Source of the DNA: Owenia fusiformis
Taxonomy: Eukaryota > Annelida > Polychaeta > Sabellida > Oweniidae
NCBI GenBank assembly: GCA_903813345.2
Contig: CAIIXF020000009.1
Span: 9,292,030-9,356,029, forward strand
Length of the DNA stretch: 64,000 nucleotides
Direction: 5' to 3'
Both the position numbers and the translations under genes were made by a program. Position 1 is the first letter of the stretch. Each line of letters opens with the position of its first letter. Shown here in pieces: positions 14,001 through 24,506 of this stretch. The notes under the pieces are model-generated. The model was not told where the DNA came from, made no database searches, and worked only from the letters and a program-made list of their open reading frames with translations.

Positions 14001-14110
14001 ATAACAAAAGTTCAGCATTCATGTGCATTGTTGAGTTACTTCAAGTCTAAGTGAAAATCAATATTACAATCCTTAGAAATTAGCTAAATCATTAAAAGTA
14101 CTGCTCTGAG
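11082..14110. other. intergenic with scattered repeat fragments
   Basis: No exon was recognised. About 11880-11950 holds repeated 'gttacaaag' words. About 12190-12245 carries a roughly 47-bp direct repeat ('agaggaaggttgaga'). About 12955-13035 resembles the right half of the pogo-like MITE family ('aacacttacc' ... 'cacaggttttactg'). A 'caaacaa'-rich tract is at 13805-13850. Confidence 0.4.
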
Positions 14111-15410
14111 CACTGAATCGTGCTGCATTTCACTGAATCGTGCTGCATTTCACTGAATTATGCTGCATTTCACTGAACCGTGCTGCATTTCACTGAATCA
14201 TGCTGTATTTCACTGAATCATGCTGAATTTCACTGAATTGTGCTGCATTTCACTGAATCGTGCTGCATTTCCCTGCATCATGCTGTATTTCACTGAATCA
14301 TGCTGCATTTCACTGAATCATGCTGCTTTTCACAGAATCATGCTGTATTTCACTAAACAATGCTGCTTTTCACTGAATCATACTGTATTTCACTGAATCA
14401 TGCTGCATTTCACTGAATTATGCTGCATTAAACTGAAACATGATGAATTTCTCTGAATCTCGCTGATTTTCACTGAATCATGCTGAATTTCACTGAATCA
14501 TGCTGCATTTCATTGAACCGTGCTGAATTTCACTGAACCGTGCTGAATTTCACTGAATCATGCTGCATTTCATTGAACCGTGCTGAATTTCACTGAGTCA
14601 TGCTGCATTTCACTGAACCGTGCTGCATTTCAGTGAATCATGCTGCATTTCACTGAATCATGCTGCATTTCACTGAAACGTGATGAATTTCACTGAAACG
14701 TGATGAATTTCACTGAATCGTGCTGCATTTCACTGAGTCGTGCTGCATTTCACTGAACCGTGCTGCATTTCACTGAATCATGCTGCATTTCACTGAATCA
14801 TGCTGCATTTCACTGAAACGTGATGAATTTCACTGAATCATGCTGCATTTCACTGAATCGTGCTGCATTTCACTGATCCATACTTCATTTCATTGAATCA
14901 TATTGAATTTCACTGAATCATGCTGCATTTCACTGAACCGTGCTGCATTTCACTGAATCATGCTGCATTTCACTGAATCGTGCTGCATTTCACTGAATCA
15001 TGCTGCATTTCATTGAATCATGCTGCATTTCACTGAATCATGCTTCATTTCACTGAATCATGCTGCATTTCACTGAATCATGCTGCATTTCACTGAATTG
15101 TGCTGAATTTCTCTGAATCATGCTGCATTTCACTGAATCATGCTGCATTTCACTGAATCGTGGTGAATTTCTCTGAATCATGCTTCATTTCACTGAATCA
15201 TGCTGCATTTCACTGAATCATGCTGCATTTCACTGAATCGTGCTGAATTTCTCTGAATCATGCTGCATTTCACTGAATCATGCTGCATTTCACTGAATCG
15301 TGGTGAATTTCTCTGAATCATGCTGCTTTTCACTGAATCATGCTGAATTTCAGTGAGATCTACTGATTTTCACTAGAGTTAATGATTTTTCACTATAGTC
15401 TAGTATTTAT
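14111..15410. repeat. 20-bp satellite array, ~65 units, no indels
   Basis: The unit CACTGAATCATGCTGCATTT repeats head to tail in exact 20-bp register from 14111 to about 15350 and decays without losing register to about 15410. Variation is by substitution only, chiefly ATCA/ATCG/ACCG at positions 7-10 and C/A at position 16. Blocks of identical variants recur, for example a three-unit block near 15140 and 15280, indicating a higher-order structure. The 20-bp period is not a multiple of three, and no open frame runs through it. Confidence 0.95.
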
Positions 15411-16921
15411 TACGTAGACAGTCTAAGTTGAAATAACAGTAAAAATTATAATTAACAAATTAATTATTGGATTTATCATTTAATACTAGAATTGACTGTC
15501 AGCAATACACATTAATCCACATATTAGACTCCAATATTCTTAGATTAGCATATTTTCAATAAAAGGTTTTATGATTGAAATCACTGAGATCATAGTAAGC
15601 CTATACAAATGATTATTGATGTTGTTATCTCAGTTCATAATTATTTTGACAAGAGATCATTTATTGTTAAAAACCTTATTAAAATGGGTATGGTATGATA
15701 TATGGGACATTGCGAAAGTAATTTTGATGGTGAATTGCTCCAGTTTGTAAGTGAGTTATAGAATGAAGCCACAACTGATTCAATTATTGCATCTTTAAAT
15801 GCTGGGAAAGCTATAATTCAAATATCATTCTATACATTAGTATAGCCCTTATTTAGTTAGTAGGCTCATGGATGAGTACAACTGTTTGGTACAATTATGA
15901 CATCTTTGAAGATTGTGAAATCCCATCTGCATAATTCAAAAAAGCATTTCAGATCTCTAAATCTCTAAAAGAATGGTTTCAATTTTGATATCTAGTTATT
16001 TTATATCATTTTAGCCCCAGAAGGTCATGGATTAGTACAACTGGTACAGGAAGAGCATCTTTGAACTTTTAGAAATCTTATCTCCCGGGTCCCATCTGCA
16101 TAATTAAAAAAAAATAAGAATGCTTGCAGTTTTGATATCTAGTTTCTGTGATAGTTCTGATTTAGTAACTAGGTCATAGATGAATACAACAGTAATACAA
16201 TAATGGCATGTTCAAAATCTCCACTTTTTGGTTACTAATAGGATGGTACGGTGATGAATTGGCGATTAGAGTTCATATTCCCTACTTTTACCATTTTTGC
16301 CCTTTTCTCCCTTTTTAGGCCATCATATTCCACATCCACGTCAAATGCCCTTTCTATTAAATACGCTTTAGCATTTAAATGTCACAGCCTCCAATAAAAT
16401 GCACTTTAGTTAGCCTTTCTATGATGAACTTGATAGCCATTTTATTTCAACTGATGCCATATTAGATAAAATTCCCTTGAAAATAACTGGAAATGGCAAA
16501 TATGTTACGATCAATGATGTTTCAGAATGATACAACTGCATGTTATGGCACTATATCTTCATGGTACAATAATTCCAATTATTTCCCAAAACTATGTTTT
16601 GATTTTTCAAGTGTCTGTCTAATGGCTTATTGAGCATTCAGTAAAGTCAGCTTAGTTTATACATTGAAATAGAAATATGTTTATGTGAAAAAACTGTAAT
16701 CACATATTTACTTATACATCTTTACAAAAGTTGTTTTTTGCATTAAACTATTAACAGTTTTGGAATTGAGTCAGCATTGCCATACCAGCTATTAATCAAC
16801 AATTACCATATATGGACTTTTCTCTTTCCATATACATGTATGGACTTTTTCTTGGAAAATGAAAATCTGGATTACATTCTTCTAATTTGAGTGTTTCCAC
16901 TTACTCAGTGATCCCCTTTTA
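15411..16921. other. intergenic with a weak ~170-bp tandem repeat
   Basis: Between about 15740 and 16200, related segments contain 'catggatgagtacaac' or 'catggattagtacaac', then 'catctttgaa', 'cccatctgcataatt' and 'ttttgatatctagtt'. This points to a degenerate tandem repeat of two to three units of about 170-190 bp. The rest is AT-rich and shows no exon. Confidence 0.4.
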
Positions 16922-17131
16922 CAGGCCTGTCAACTTGGGAACACCTAACATGAGTGACTTGGAAATGTTGAACACCTCCCCTCAAAATGTGGACACCTTG
17001 GTCCAAATCTGAACACCTTGATCCAAATTTTGAACACCTTGGTTTAAATTTTATTGCATCTTGCCAAATTTTGAACACCTCAAATTTTTCGCGTGACATA
17101 TACGCAAATTGCGGGACAGTTGACAGGCCTG
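16922..17131. mobile_element. 210-bp MITE with CAGGCCTGTCAAC ends
   Basis: The left end CAGGCCTGTCAAC is mirrored at the right by GTTGACAGGCCTG. The body is built from repeated 'gaacacctt' and 'ttttgaacacct' words. No coding potential is seen; the minus-strand open frame here is a by-product. Confidence 0.65.
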
Positions 17132-17254
17132 CTTTTATATTTCAGTGTTTAGGAACATGGAGATGATGTTATGTGGGCATTGAGCTCAAATTAGTCATGG
17201 TTTAAGATGTGAATAAATGATGGAAAAAGTGGAATCAGCAAGGAATAAAGCGAA

Positions 17255-17420
17255 CAGGTGTACAGTTTATATTATTAAAATGTAAAATATACAAAACTTA
17301 AGGGATGTGTATCTAGACATTATTGAAAAGTATGAAGTCTCAAATCACCATGGTCTGGGAATGGTGATAGAAAATCAAGATGCCATTTATTTATGGCGAG
17401 CACTGTATACTCTACAGGGT
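17255..17420. mobile_element. fragment of Tc1/mariner-like MITE
   Basis: The segment 'aaaatgtaaaatatacaaaa' ... 'gtatctagaca' ... 'atggtgatagaaaatc' matches the middle and right half of the complete copy at 33661-33902. The ends are not preserved, so this is an old, truncated copy. Confidence 0.5.
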
Positions 17421-17984
17421 CGATAAAGCTGATCATAACAGATAATTTGATTGATTAGGTATTGATTTTCGGAAGCTACTTGTGATGCTTCATTAAAAGA
17501 TGTTGTTTTTGGATGCGTCTAATCAGTATTGAGAACCTCCTTGATGAAATCTCACAGATAATTTGTAACTAGATCAGTTATGATTAAACTGTCTATTGGT
17601 TTTCTCCTTTGTTTACATTGACATAACTAATAATACATAATGGTGCCTTTGGGGTGTCATCATTCTGTCAGCCTGCTCTTGGTATAATGGCTTACTTAGT
17701 AAGAGGGTGAATATATTAGAAAGTGAGATCTCATGTTAAGCAAACTAACTTGCCAGCCTCTCCCCCCAATCTGCTCCTCCTGGGTAATTTAGAGAACAAA
17801 CTGACATAACTAGGCATTATTTTTTAATAGTGGACATGTTTTTTAAGAAATTGGGGCTAAAATTTCAAAATCAGGGCCAACATTTTTTAGACCCCCTTCC
17901 CTCTTGATTTCCAAGACCCTCCTGCCTATAGAAATTTTAACCTTTTATTCAGTGAACAAAAAAACACTTCAAGCTATTATGTCA

Positions 17985-19800
17985 CCACCAAAAGTGGTGA
18001 CATATTGTTATGGTCTCCGTTTTTTTGCGACGGCGTCCGGCGGTTGGTGGTTGGTGGTTGGCGTCCGGCGTCTGTAACAATTTCTTACAACTTCCTATAA
18101 CTTAACAAATACTGTTTAGACTGACTTCAATTTTTTTCTAAATCATCTACATGTTCTCAGAAGTTCAAATCTGACTTTAGATTTGACATTTGACCTTCAA
18201 TGACCTTCTCAAGGTCAAAAAGGTCTTTTTTCAACTTGCTTCACATTGACTAAATTTTTTTTCAAAATCATCTACATGTTCTCAGAAATTCAAATCTGAC
18301 TTTAGATTTGACATTTGACCTTCAAATCTGACTTTAGATTTGACATTTGACCTTCAATGACCTTCTCAAGGTCAAAAAAGGTCAAAAAGGTCTGTTTTCA
18401 ACTTGCTTCAAATTGACTAAATTTTTTTTTCAAAATCATCTACGTGTTCTCAGAAATTCAAATCTGACCTAAGATTTGACTTAAGATTTGACATTTGACC
18501 TTCTCAAGGTCAAAAAAGGTCAAAAAGGTCTGTTTTCAACTTGCTTCAAATTGACTAAAAAAAAATTCAAAATCATCTACGTGTTCTCAGAAATTCAAAT
18601 CTGACTTTAGATTTGACTTAAGATTTGACATTTGACCTTCAATGACCTTCTCAAAGTCAAAAAAGGTCAAAAAGGTCTTTTTTCAACTTGCTTCAAATTG
18701 ACTAAATTTTTTTTTCAAAATCATCTACATGTTCTCAGAAATTCAAATCTGACTTTAGATTTGACATTTGACCTTCAATGACCTTCTCAAGGTCAAAAAA
18801 GGTCTGTTTTCAACTTGCTTCAAATTGACTAAATTTTTTTTTCAAAATCATCTACGTGTTCTCAGAAATTCAAATCTGACTTAAGATTTGACTTAAGATT
18901 TGACATTTGACCTTCAATGACCTTCTCAAGGTCAAAAAGGTCTGTTTTCAACTTGCTTCAAATTGACTAAAAAAAATTTTCAAAATCATCTTCGTGTTCT
19001 CAGAAATTCAAATCTGACTTTAGATTTGACTTAAGATTTGACATTTGACCTTCAATGACCTTCTCAAAGTCAAAAAAGGTCAAAAAGGTCTTTTTTCAAC
19101 TTGCTTCAAATTGACTAAAAAAATTTTTCAAAATCATCTACATGTTCTCAGAAATTCAAATCTGACTTTAGATTTGACATTTGACCTTCTCAAGGTCAAA
19201 AAAGGTCTGTTTTCAACTTGCTTCAAATTGACTAAAAATTTTTTTCAAAATCATTTACATGTTCTCAGAAATTCAAATCTGACTTTAGATTTGACATTTG
19301 ACCTTCAATGACCTTCTCAATGTCAAAAAAGGTCAAAAAGGTATTTTTTCATCTTGCTTCAAATTGACTAAATTTTTTTTCAAAATCATCTACATTCTAC
19401 ATGTTCTCAGAAATTCAAATATGACTTTAGATTTGACTTTAGATTTGACATTTGACCTTCTCAAGGTCAAAAAAGGTCAAAAAGGTCTTTTTTCAACTTG
19501 CTTCAAATTGACTAATTTTTTTTTTCAAAATCATCTACATGTTCTCAGAAATTCAAATCTGACTTTAGATTTGACATTTGACCTTTAATGACCTTCTCAT
19601 GGTCAAAAAAGGTCAAAAAGGTCTGTTTTCAACTTGCTTCAAATTGACCAAATTTTTTTTTCAAAATCATCTACATCTTTTCAGAAGTTCAAATTTGACT
19701 TTACAAGTTCTCAGAAATTCAAATCTGACTTATATTAAGTTTGAACTCATAATATTGTGAGCAACTAGGTGGTGACATTTTGTCATGTTAATGCCTTGTT
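17985..19800. mobile_element. repeat element with expanded AGGTCA-rich internal array
   Basis: It opens with 'gtcaccaccaaaagtggtga' followed by 'catattgttatgg' and a G/C-rich 'gacggcgtccggcg' segment. It closes with 'gcaactaggtggtgacattt' and 'tgtcatgttaatgccttgtt'. The same frame, with only one or two internal units, recurs at 27450-27818. Here the internal unit is repeated about eleven times between roughly 18100 and 19730, with spacing of about 115-160 bp. Each unit carries 'caaaatcatctac', 'ttctcagaaattcaaatctg' and clusters of TGACCTT/AAGGTCA. Three long plus-strand frames (19045-19760) are translations of the repeat, not genes. Confidence 0.75.
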
Positions 19801-19897
19801 AGAGTCTTGCATTCAAGATCAAATACCCCACAACCATCTTCTCTTGATCTCTTACCCTAGGGGTAAAGGGTATATACAAGATTAGCTATTGTTTTAG

Positions 19898-20317
19898 TAC
19901 AGTAAAACCTGTTTAATATTAATGCCACTGGGACTGGGCAAAAGTGTTCAGATTAGCAGGTGTTCACATTTTAGGTGTTTTTAATATTTGAGTCAAAGAA
20001 TTTGAATTGAAACCAGTGGTGTTCAGATCTAACAAGAGCAGGTGTTCAGATCTAACCAGAGCAGGTGTTCAGATCTAACCAGAGCAGGTGTTCAGATCTA
20101 ACCAGAGCAGGTGTTCAGATCTAACCAGAGCAGGTGTTCAGATTTAACCAGAGCATGTGTTCAGATCTAACCAGAGCAGATGCTCAGATCTAACCAGAGC
20201 AGGTGTTCAGATCTAACCAGAGCAGGTGTTCAGATCTAACCAGAGCAGGTGTTCAGATCTAACCAGAGCAGGTGTTCAGATCTAACCAGAGGGGTTCAGA
20301 TATACAGGTTTTACTGA
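19898..20317. mobile_element. pogo-like MITE with internal 23-bp minisatellite
   Basis: The TACAGTAAAACCTG start and the 'acaggttttactga' end match the family at 1, 10121, 30173 and 57146. The interior from about 20020 to 20290 has been replaced by about 12 copies of a 23-bp unit containing GTGTTCAGATCTAACC and AGAGCAG. A few units carry single changes, for example 'gatgctcagatc'. Confidence 0.7.
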
Positions 20318-21237
20318 ATGGTATTATTTATTTCCATTATATTTTTGGACATATTTGTTATTTGGCTTGTCTCATTAAGATGATCGATGAGCTTTATGTG
20401 ATTAATCATTAATCTCCTCCCGAAGTCCATCTCCGGTCAATTTCCTGTCGTAATATTACTTCGGTATTCAACAAGTGATCTGTTATATTAGCATTGACAT
20501 TTGATTTTGTATCAAGACAAAAAAGACATTTCATTAATCTTTGTAAGTTAGAGCTAAAAGGATGTTGAAAGACAGAATTTTTGTCTCAGACAAAAACTAC
20601 ATAAAGTTGTGCTAATCTTTTTAGATAGATTATGTATGACCATTTCATTGCACAGGTCACATTAACATTCTAATCAACAAAAAAAGCAAATAAAAATTTG
20701 AAAGAGTGAATTGATTCAAAAATTTGATAGAGTGATTGAACAAAAACATTAATGATAATGATTGAATATAAGAATTTGAGAGAATGGTTGAATACAATTA
20801 GACTTATCTTAGTTTGATAGAACTACGCGTGTTTTTAACCTCACTATGTATAAGATGTGTATAACTTACTGTAGATGCATCTCATTATAAGAATGCCACT
20901 TACTGTTAAATGAGTATATAATTAAATGAATAAATTGTTGCAATGGATGCTACAGTAACTGTGTACTGAAAATCACCAATAGGAATAAATCAAATTATTT
21001 ATTACATCTTAGAAATTAGCCACCAAAGGATAGGCCTATTCAAGAAATTCTATAGAGGATAGAAGTCCGGGAACAATTTCAATGGTGTAATCTATAAATA
21101 CCTTCTCTCGCTAATTAGGATGGTTTGATCTATAAGAATGACATAAGTCTTCTTAAGATTTGCTTGATTAAGAAATACCCTAGGGGTCAACATAAGATGC
21201 AACTTAACAAAACTGTTTTGACTTGTTATATTTCCAG
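20318..21237. other. probable intron upstream of the DCXR-like exons
   Basis: AT-rich, with stops in all frames. 'aatttga' and 'gaatttgagagaatggttga'-type words repeat around 20700-20790. The 3' end is a normal pyrimidine-rich acceptor (cttgttatatttccag) at 21237. No further short-chain dehydrogenase exon was found upstream in this window. Confidence 0.4.
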
Positions 21238-21889
21238 ATTCGTACAAATTGCGTCAATCCTGGTATTGTGATGACTGATATGGGACGAGAACATTGGGGA
21301 GGGGAGGAAGGTAAACCTATGAAAGAGCGCACCCCATTGAAGAGATTTGCAGGTAGGTATGGTCAAGTAAAAAAAAATGATGTTAAAAAGTACCCTGTTT
21401 TTTTTCCTTGTAAAAACCCATGGGCATTATTTTGAAAGTAGTCACCTTTCCAAAACATTTAAAAAGTGAATAAATCCCAAATATTTGTTTCATTATTCAT
21501 TGTTATATTCCCCACTTTGTTACTGTTTGGAATGTCTTATAAGACCAAGGATTATCAGATTTTTTTGAATTAAATGTATTATGTGCTATAGTTGGGAATT
21601 ATCCAAAAGGAGGCATAATTGATAGCATTTTGTTTGAATAAGTTCCATCTTGGAACAATGAAACCATGGCTTAAATGGGGGTTTGAAATACATGTGTTCA
21701 TTTCAAAATTTGTATAAATCATTTTGTGATACAGATTTTTATTTCTTTATGATGTCTATATGGGATAATCTGTTCACTGTTTCAGAGATATCAGATGTTG
21801 TAAACACTGTGCTGTATCTGCTCAGCGATCAAGCTGCTATGCTCAATGGAGTCCTGCTGCCGATTGAAGGGGGACTTTTAGTCACATAG
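21238..21889 (+). CDS. DCXR: L-xylulose/dicarbonyl reductase-like protein, last two exons (partial)
   Basis: Two exons encode the C-terminal 73 residues of a short-chain dehydrogenase/reductase. Exon 1 (21238-21352) reads IRTNCVNPGIVMTDMGREHW and onward to LKRFA; its donor is gcag|gtaggt. Exon 2 (21786-21889) follows a ttcag acceptor in matching phase 1, reads EISDVVNTVLYLLSD and ends GVLLPIEGGLLVT before TAG. NPGIVMTDMG and the closing P-I-E-G-G are the positions where the DCXR/carbonyl-reductase-2 subgroup has NPTVVMTxMG and P-V-E-G-G. Family members reduce L-xylulose and alpha-dicarbonyls with NADPH, usually as cytosolic tetramers. The Rossmann glycine motif and the catalytic Tyr-x-x-x-Lys lie in upstream exons that I could not find here. 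A polyA-like AATAAAAAATAAAAA lies near 22062. It could be another close SDR rather than DCXR. Confidence 0.75.
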
Positions 21890-22435
21890 ACACAGAAATC
21901 CCAAAAAAACATCCATCCTGTTTTGATTCCAAAATTTAAAAAAAAGACAGATGGAGAGGATGTTGGTAAAGGTTTTATTGGACAGTTGAATTATTTTAAT
22001 TACTTGTATACAGACATTGGTTAACTATATTGTGCAAATGATTTAAAGTGATTCAACCAACAAATAAAAAATAAAAATGACACGATTCTTGATTGGCAAG
22101 GACTAATATGAATTAAATTTTAAATTGTAGTATAAAAAATTAGAATCTGGAAAAACTACTTGGATGTATCAAAGTCCTTTTATGGATCGAGTCATGAAGT
22201 TTTTATTTTGGAGCATTTTAGGATTGGAATTGTAAAAAGTGGTTGAGCCACGTGACTTTAAGTGTGTGGCAATTTGCACGATTTTGAGTGAATTATGAAT
22301 TATATAATTTATATTTTCTATATACTCCAAATTTTTACATGAACTATAAAAATGAGCTTATAAATTCAATTAAATTGAATTGTTTTGCAATTCATAATTA
22401 TGAATAATAATCTACCTCTTAAAGGAATAGACATT
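21890..22435. other. 3' UTR and downstream of the DCXR-like gene
   Basis: A likely 3' UTR runs to the AATAAA-rich run near 22062-22075. The remaining sequence is AT-rich and featureless. Confidence 0.4.
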
Positions 22436-22611
22436 TAAAAGGAGGATAATTACAAATGAAAGGAGGATAATTACAAATAAAAGGAGGATAATTCCTAATA
22501 AAAGGAGGATAATTCCTAATAAAAGGAGGATAATTCCTGATAAAAGGAGGATAATTCTTAAAGAAAGGAGGATAATTACAAATAAAAGGAGGATAATTCC
22601 TAGTAAAAGGA
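22436..22611. repeat. 21-bp minisatellite, 8 units
   Basis: GGAGGATAA recurs at 22441 and every 21 bp to 22588. The consensus is about AAAAGGAGGATAATTCCTAAT. Because the unit is seven codons long, the minus strand translates as a repeated NYPPFIR-like heptapeptide. That open frame has no start context or neighbouring exon and is taken as non-coding. Confidence 0.85.
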
Positions 22612-22740
22612 TTGGCAGGCATGATTCTATTTACACATTAGGGACATTTAGGATATGAACCTAAGGTCAGATTAATTCACAATTCATACGATACCAATCT
22701 GTCAATGTGTTCCCATACCAACCAAAAAACGTCTAAAAGC

Positions 22741-22850
22741 CATACCAAATGTCCAAATATAGGACCAATGACATACCAAATGTCCAGATATAAGACTAAT
22801 GTCATACCAAATGTCTAAATATAGGATCAATGCCATACCAAATGTTCAAA
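22741..22850. repeat. 31-bp tandem repeat, 4 units
   Basis: CATACCAAATGT starts at 22741, 22772, 22803 and 22834. Each unit continues with 'ccaaatataggaccaatg' or a variant. Confidence 0.8.
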
Positions 22851-24506
22851 GTAGAAAAAAAGCTAATATTTAAATTGAAAAAGGCCCTGAGAAGAATATC
22901 TATGAGGAAAATGATCCAAAACAACCTCAAAATAAGGATATATGTTTAATTACTTAACTAGGTATCCCCATTTGCGCAGAGGATCCATGTAAAGGTTTAT
23001 ATATAATGAACCCCCCTCAGGGACGGATGTATACAAGTTTTACTCACTAATACTGAGTATAGATAGGTTGTGACCTGTTTGTTGTGTTAATGGCTTGTTT
23101 TCATTATGTGATAGAAGTTACTTCAGCTACAAAACAAAGACAAAAGGTGATATACTGCTGTAGCTTAAAATATCATTTTTTGTTAAAAGGGTTTTCTGAC
23201 TGGCTCTTACTTGACTGGTGCTACATGATATACAGATGTCTCTGTATTAATGGGGGATCCAAATTTTGTAGGGGCTCAATGAGTGGGCCTTATTGGGCAT
23301 TACTTGGCCTTTTTAGGCCTTATTTTTAATTTAAGGGTCAGATTTTCAAAAATGGGCCATAAATGTTCAAAATTTGAGTCCAATTTTTGATTTAACGGGC
23401 ACAAAACTTTTTTTTCTTACCTGGGATATGGGCCCCCTCCTTGTTAGCTTCTGAATCCGCCAATGTGTATAGTTCTGTATTTGTGATATTTCAGTCGATA
23501 TTATGCCTCTCAAATAGTATATAGTCTTATACGGGAACTTCAAAATTATGTTAAAACTGAACTACAGTACATTAGTTTGCATAAAATTAAGATGTTGAAG
23601 ATTAGTTCTTGGTCATCCCCTCGCTTAGCTGAGAATGTATAGGGGAATGCTTGCTTGTGTAAATGTGAAAAATTATGCAACATCATATACTGTAAACAGA
23701 CACTATGCAAAAAAGGAAAAATATTGAAAAATGTTACACAATGAATTAGACACTTTACAAAGCATATTTTTGTAAATTGTATAGGGAGAAAAAAAACTCG
23801 AAGAAAACAGCATGAGAAGGTGTTTTAAATTACTTTTAAATGAATAGATGGTGTATATGGTATGCAAGGTATATAGATCAAAAATGAATGAATCTTGTGG
23901 TATGAATATATTTGCTGTGATCTGGTATTTGATTTGACATTGGAAAAACTGGACATAAAAGTGCCTAGTGCCAATGCTTTTCAACAAATTTATGCATTTA
24001 TCTACATTAATTATATTGAGAAAAACTGCACTGTAATTTTAAGAAAATTGGGATATATGTCTAACTAAATAAACAATGAGAAGAAGGAAAAAACATAATC
24101 TGTTTGTTTATATTTTGATGACAAAAGTCATTCTCTGTTGGACAAAATTAAATAAATATCAGTTACACATTTTTGGGGTTTTAAAGTATTTTGAACTCAA
24201 CAATTCAATTCATGTCTAACTATATCAAATTGATTATGTCATAGGCCATGAAATGAAATGCTTTATTGTTGTTTGTTTATCATAAAAATGTAAAAGAATT
24301 ATGATTAGTTCTATAATTTATTGCAATTTCAGTCCTTTAACCCTTTTCCGACGTGAATATAAGAGGAAAAAGTTGGCCCTTGTGATGGATAAGTAAGAGC
24401 AGTTTTGAGGGGAAAACTCATTACCTCCGCCCCGGGACCTATACCTTGGATTTCATCACTGAAATACAATTTGTAGTAAGGATTATCACATTAGAACAAC
24501 TTGTTA
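22851..24506. other. intergenic, nothing recognised
   Basis: AT-rich sequence. About 23250-23465 looks like a small old element with 'gggggatcc' and 'gaatccgcc' ends. No exon was identified; the short open frames show no family resemblance. Confidence 0.4.

Noticed and set aside
19045-19760. Three plus-strand frames of 60-96 codons with repeated LTLDLTFDL and FSTCFKLTK
   Set aside because: They are translations of the internal tandem repeat of the GTCACCACC element. There is no conserved start, splice context or family resemblance.
22419-22622. Minus-strand frame of NYPPFIR heptapeptide repeats
   Set aside because: It arises because the 21-bp minisatellite is a multiple of three. No neighbouring exon, signal peptide or promoter supports a gene.
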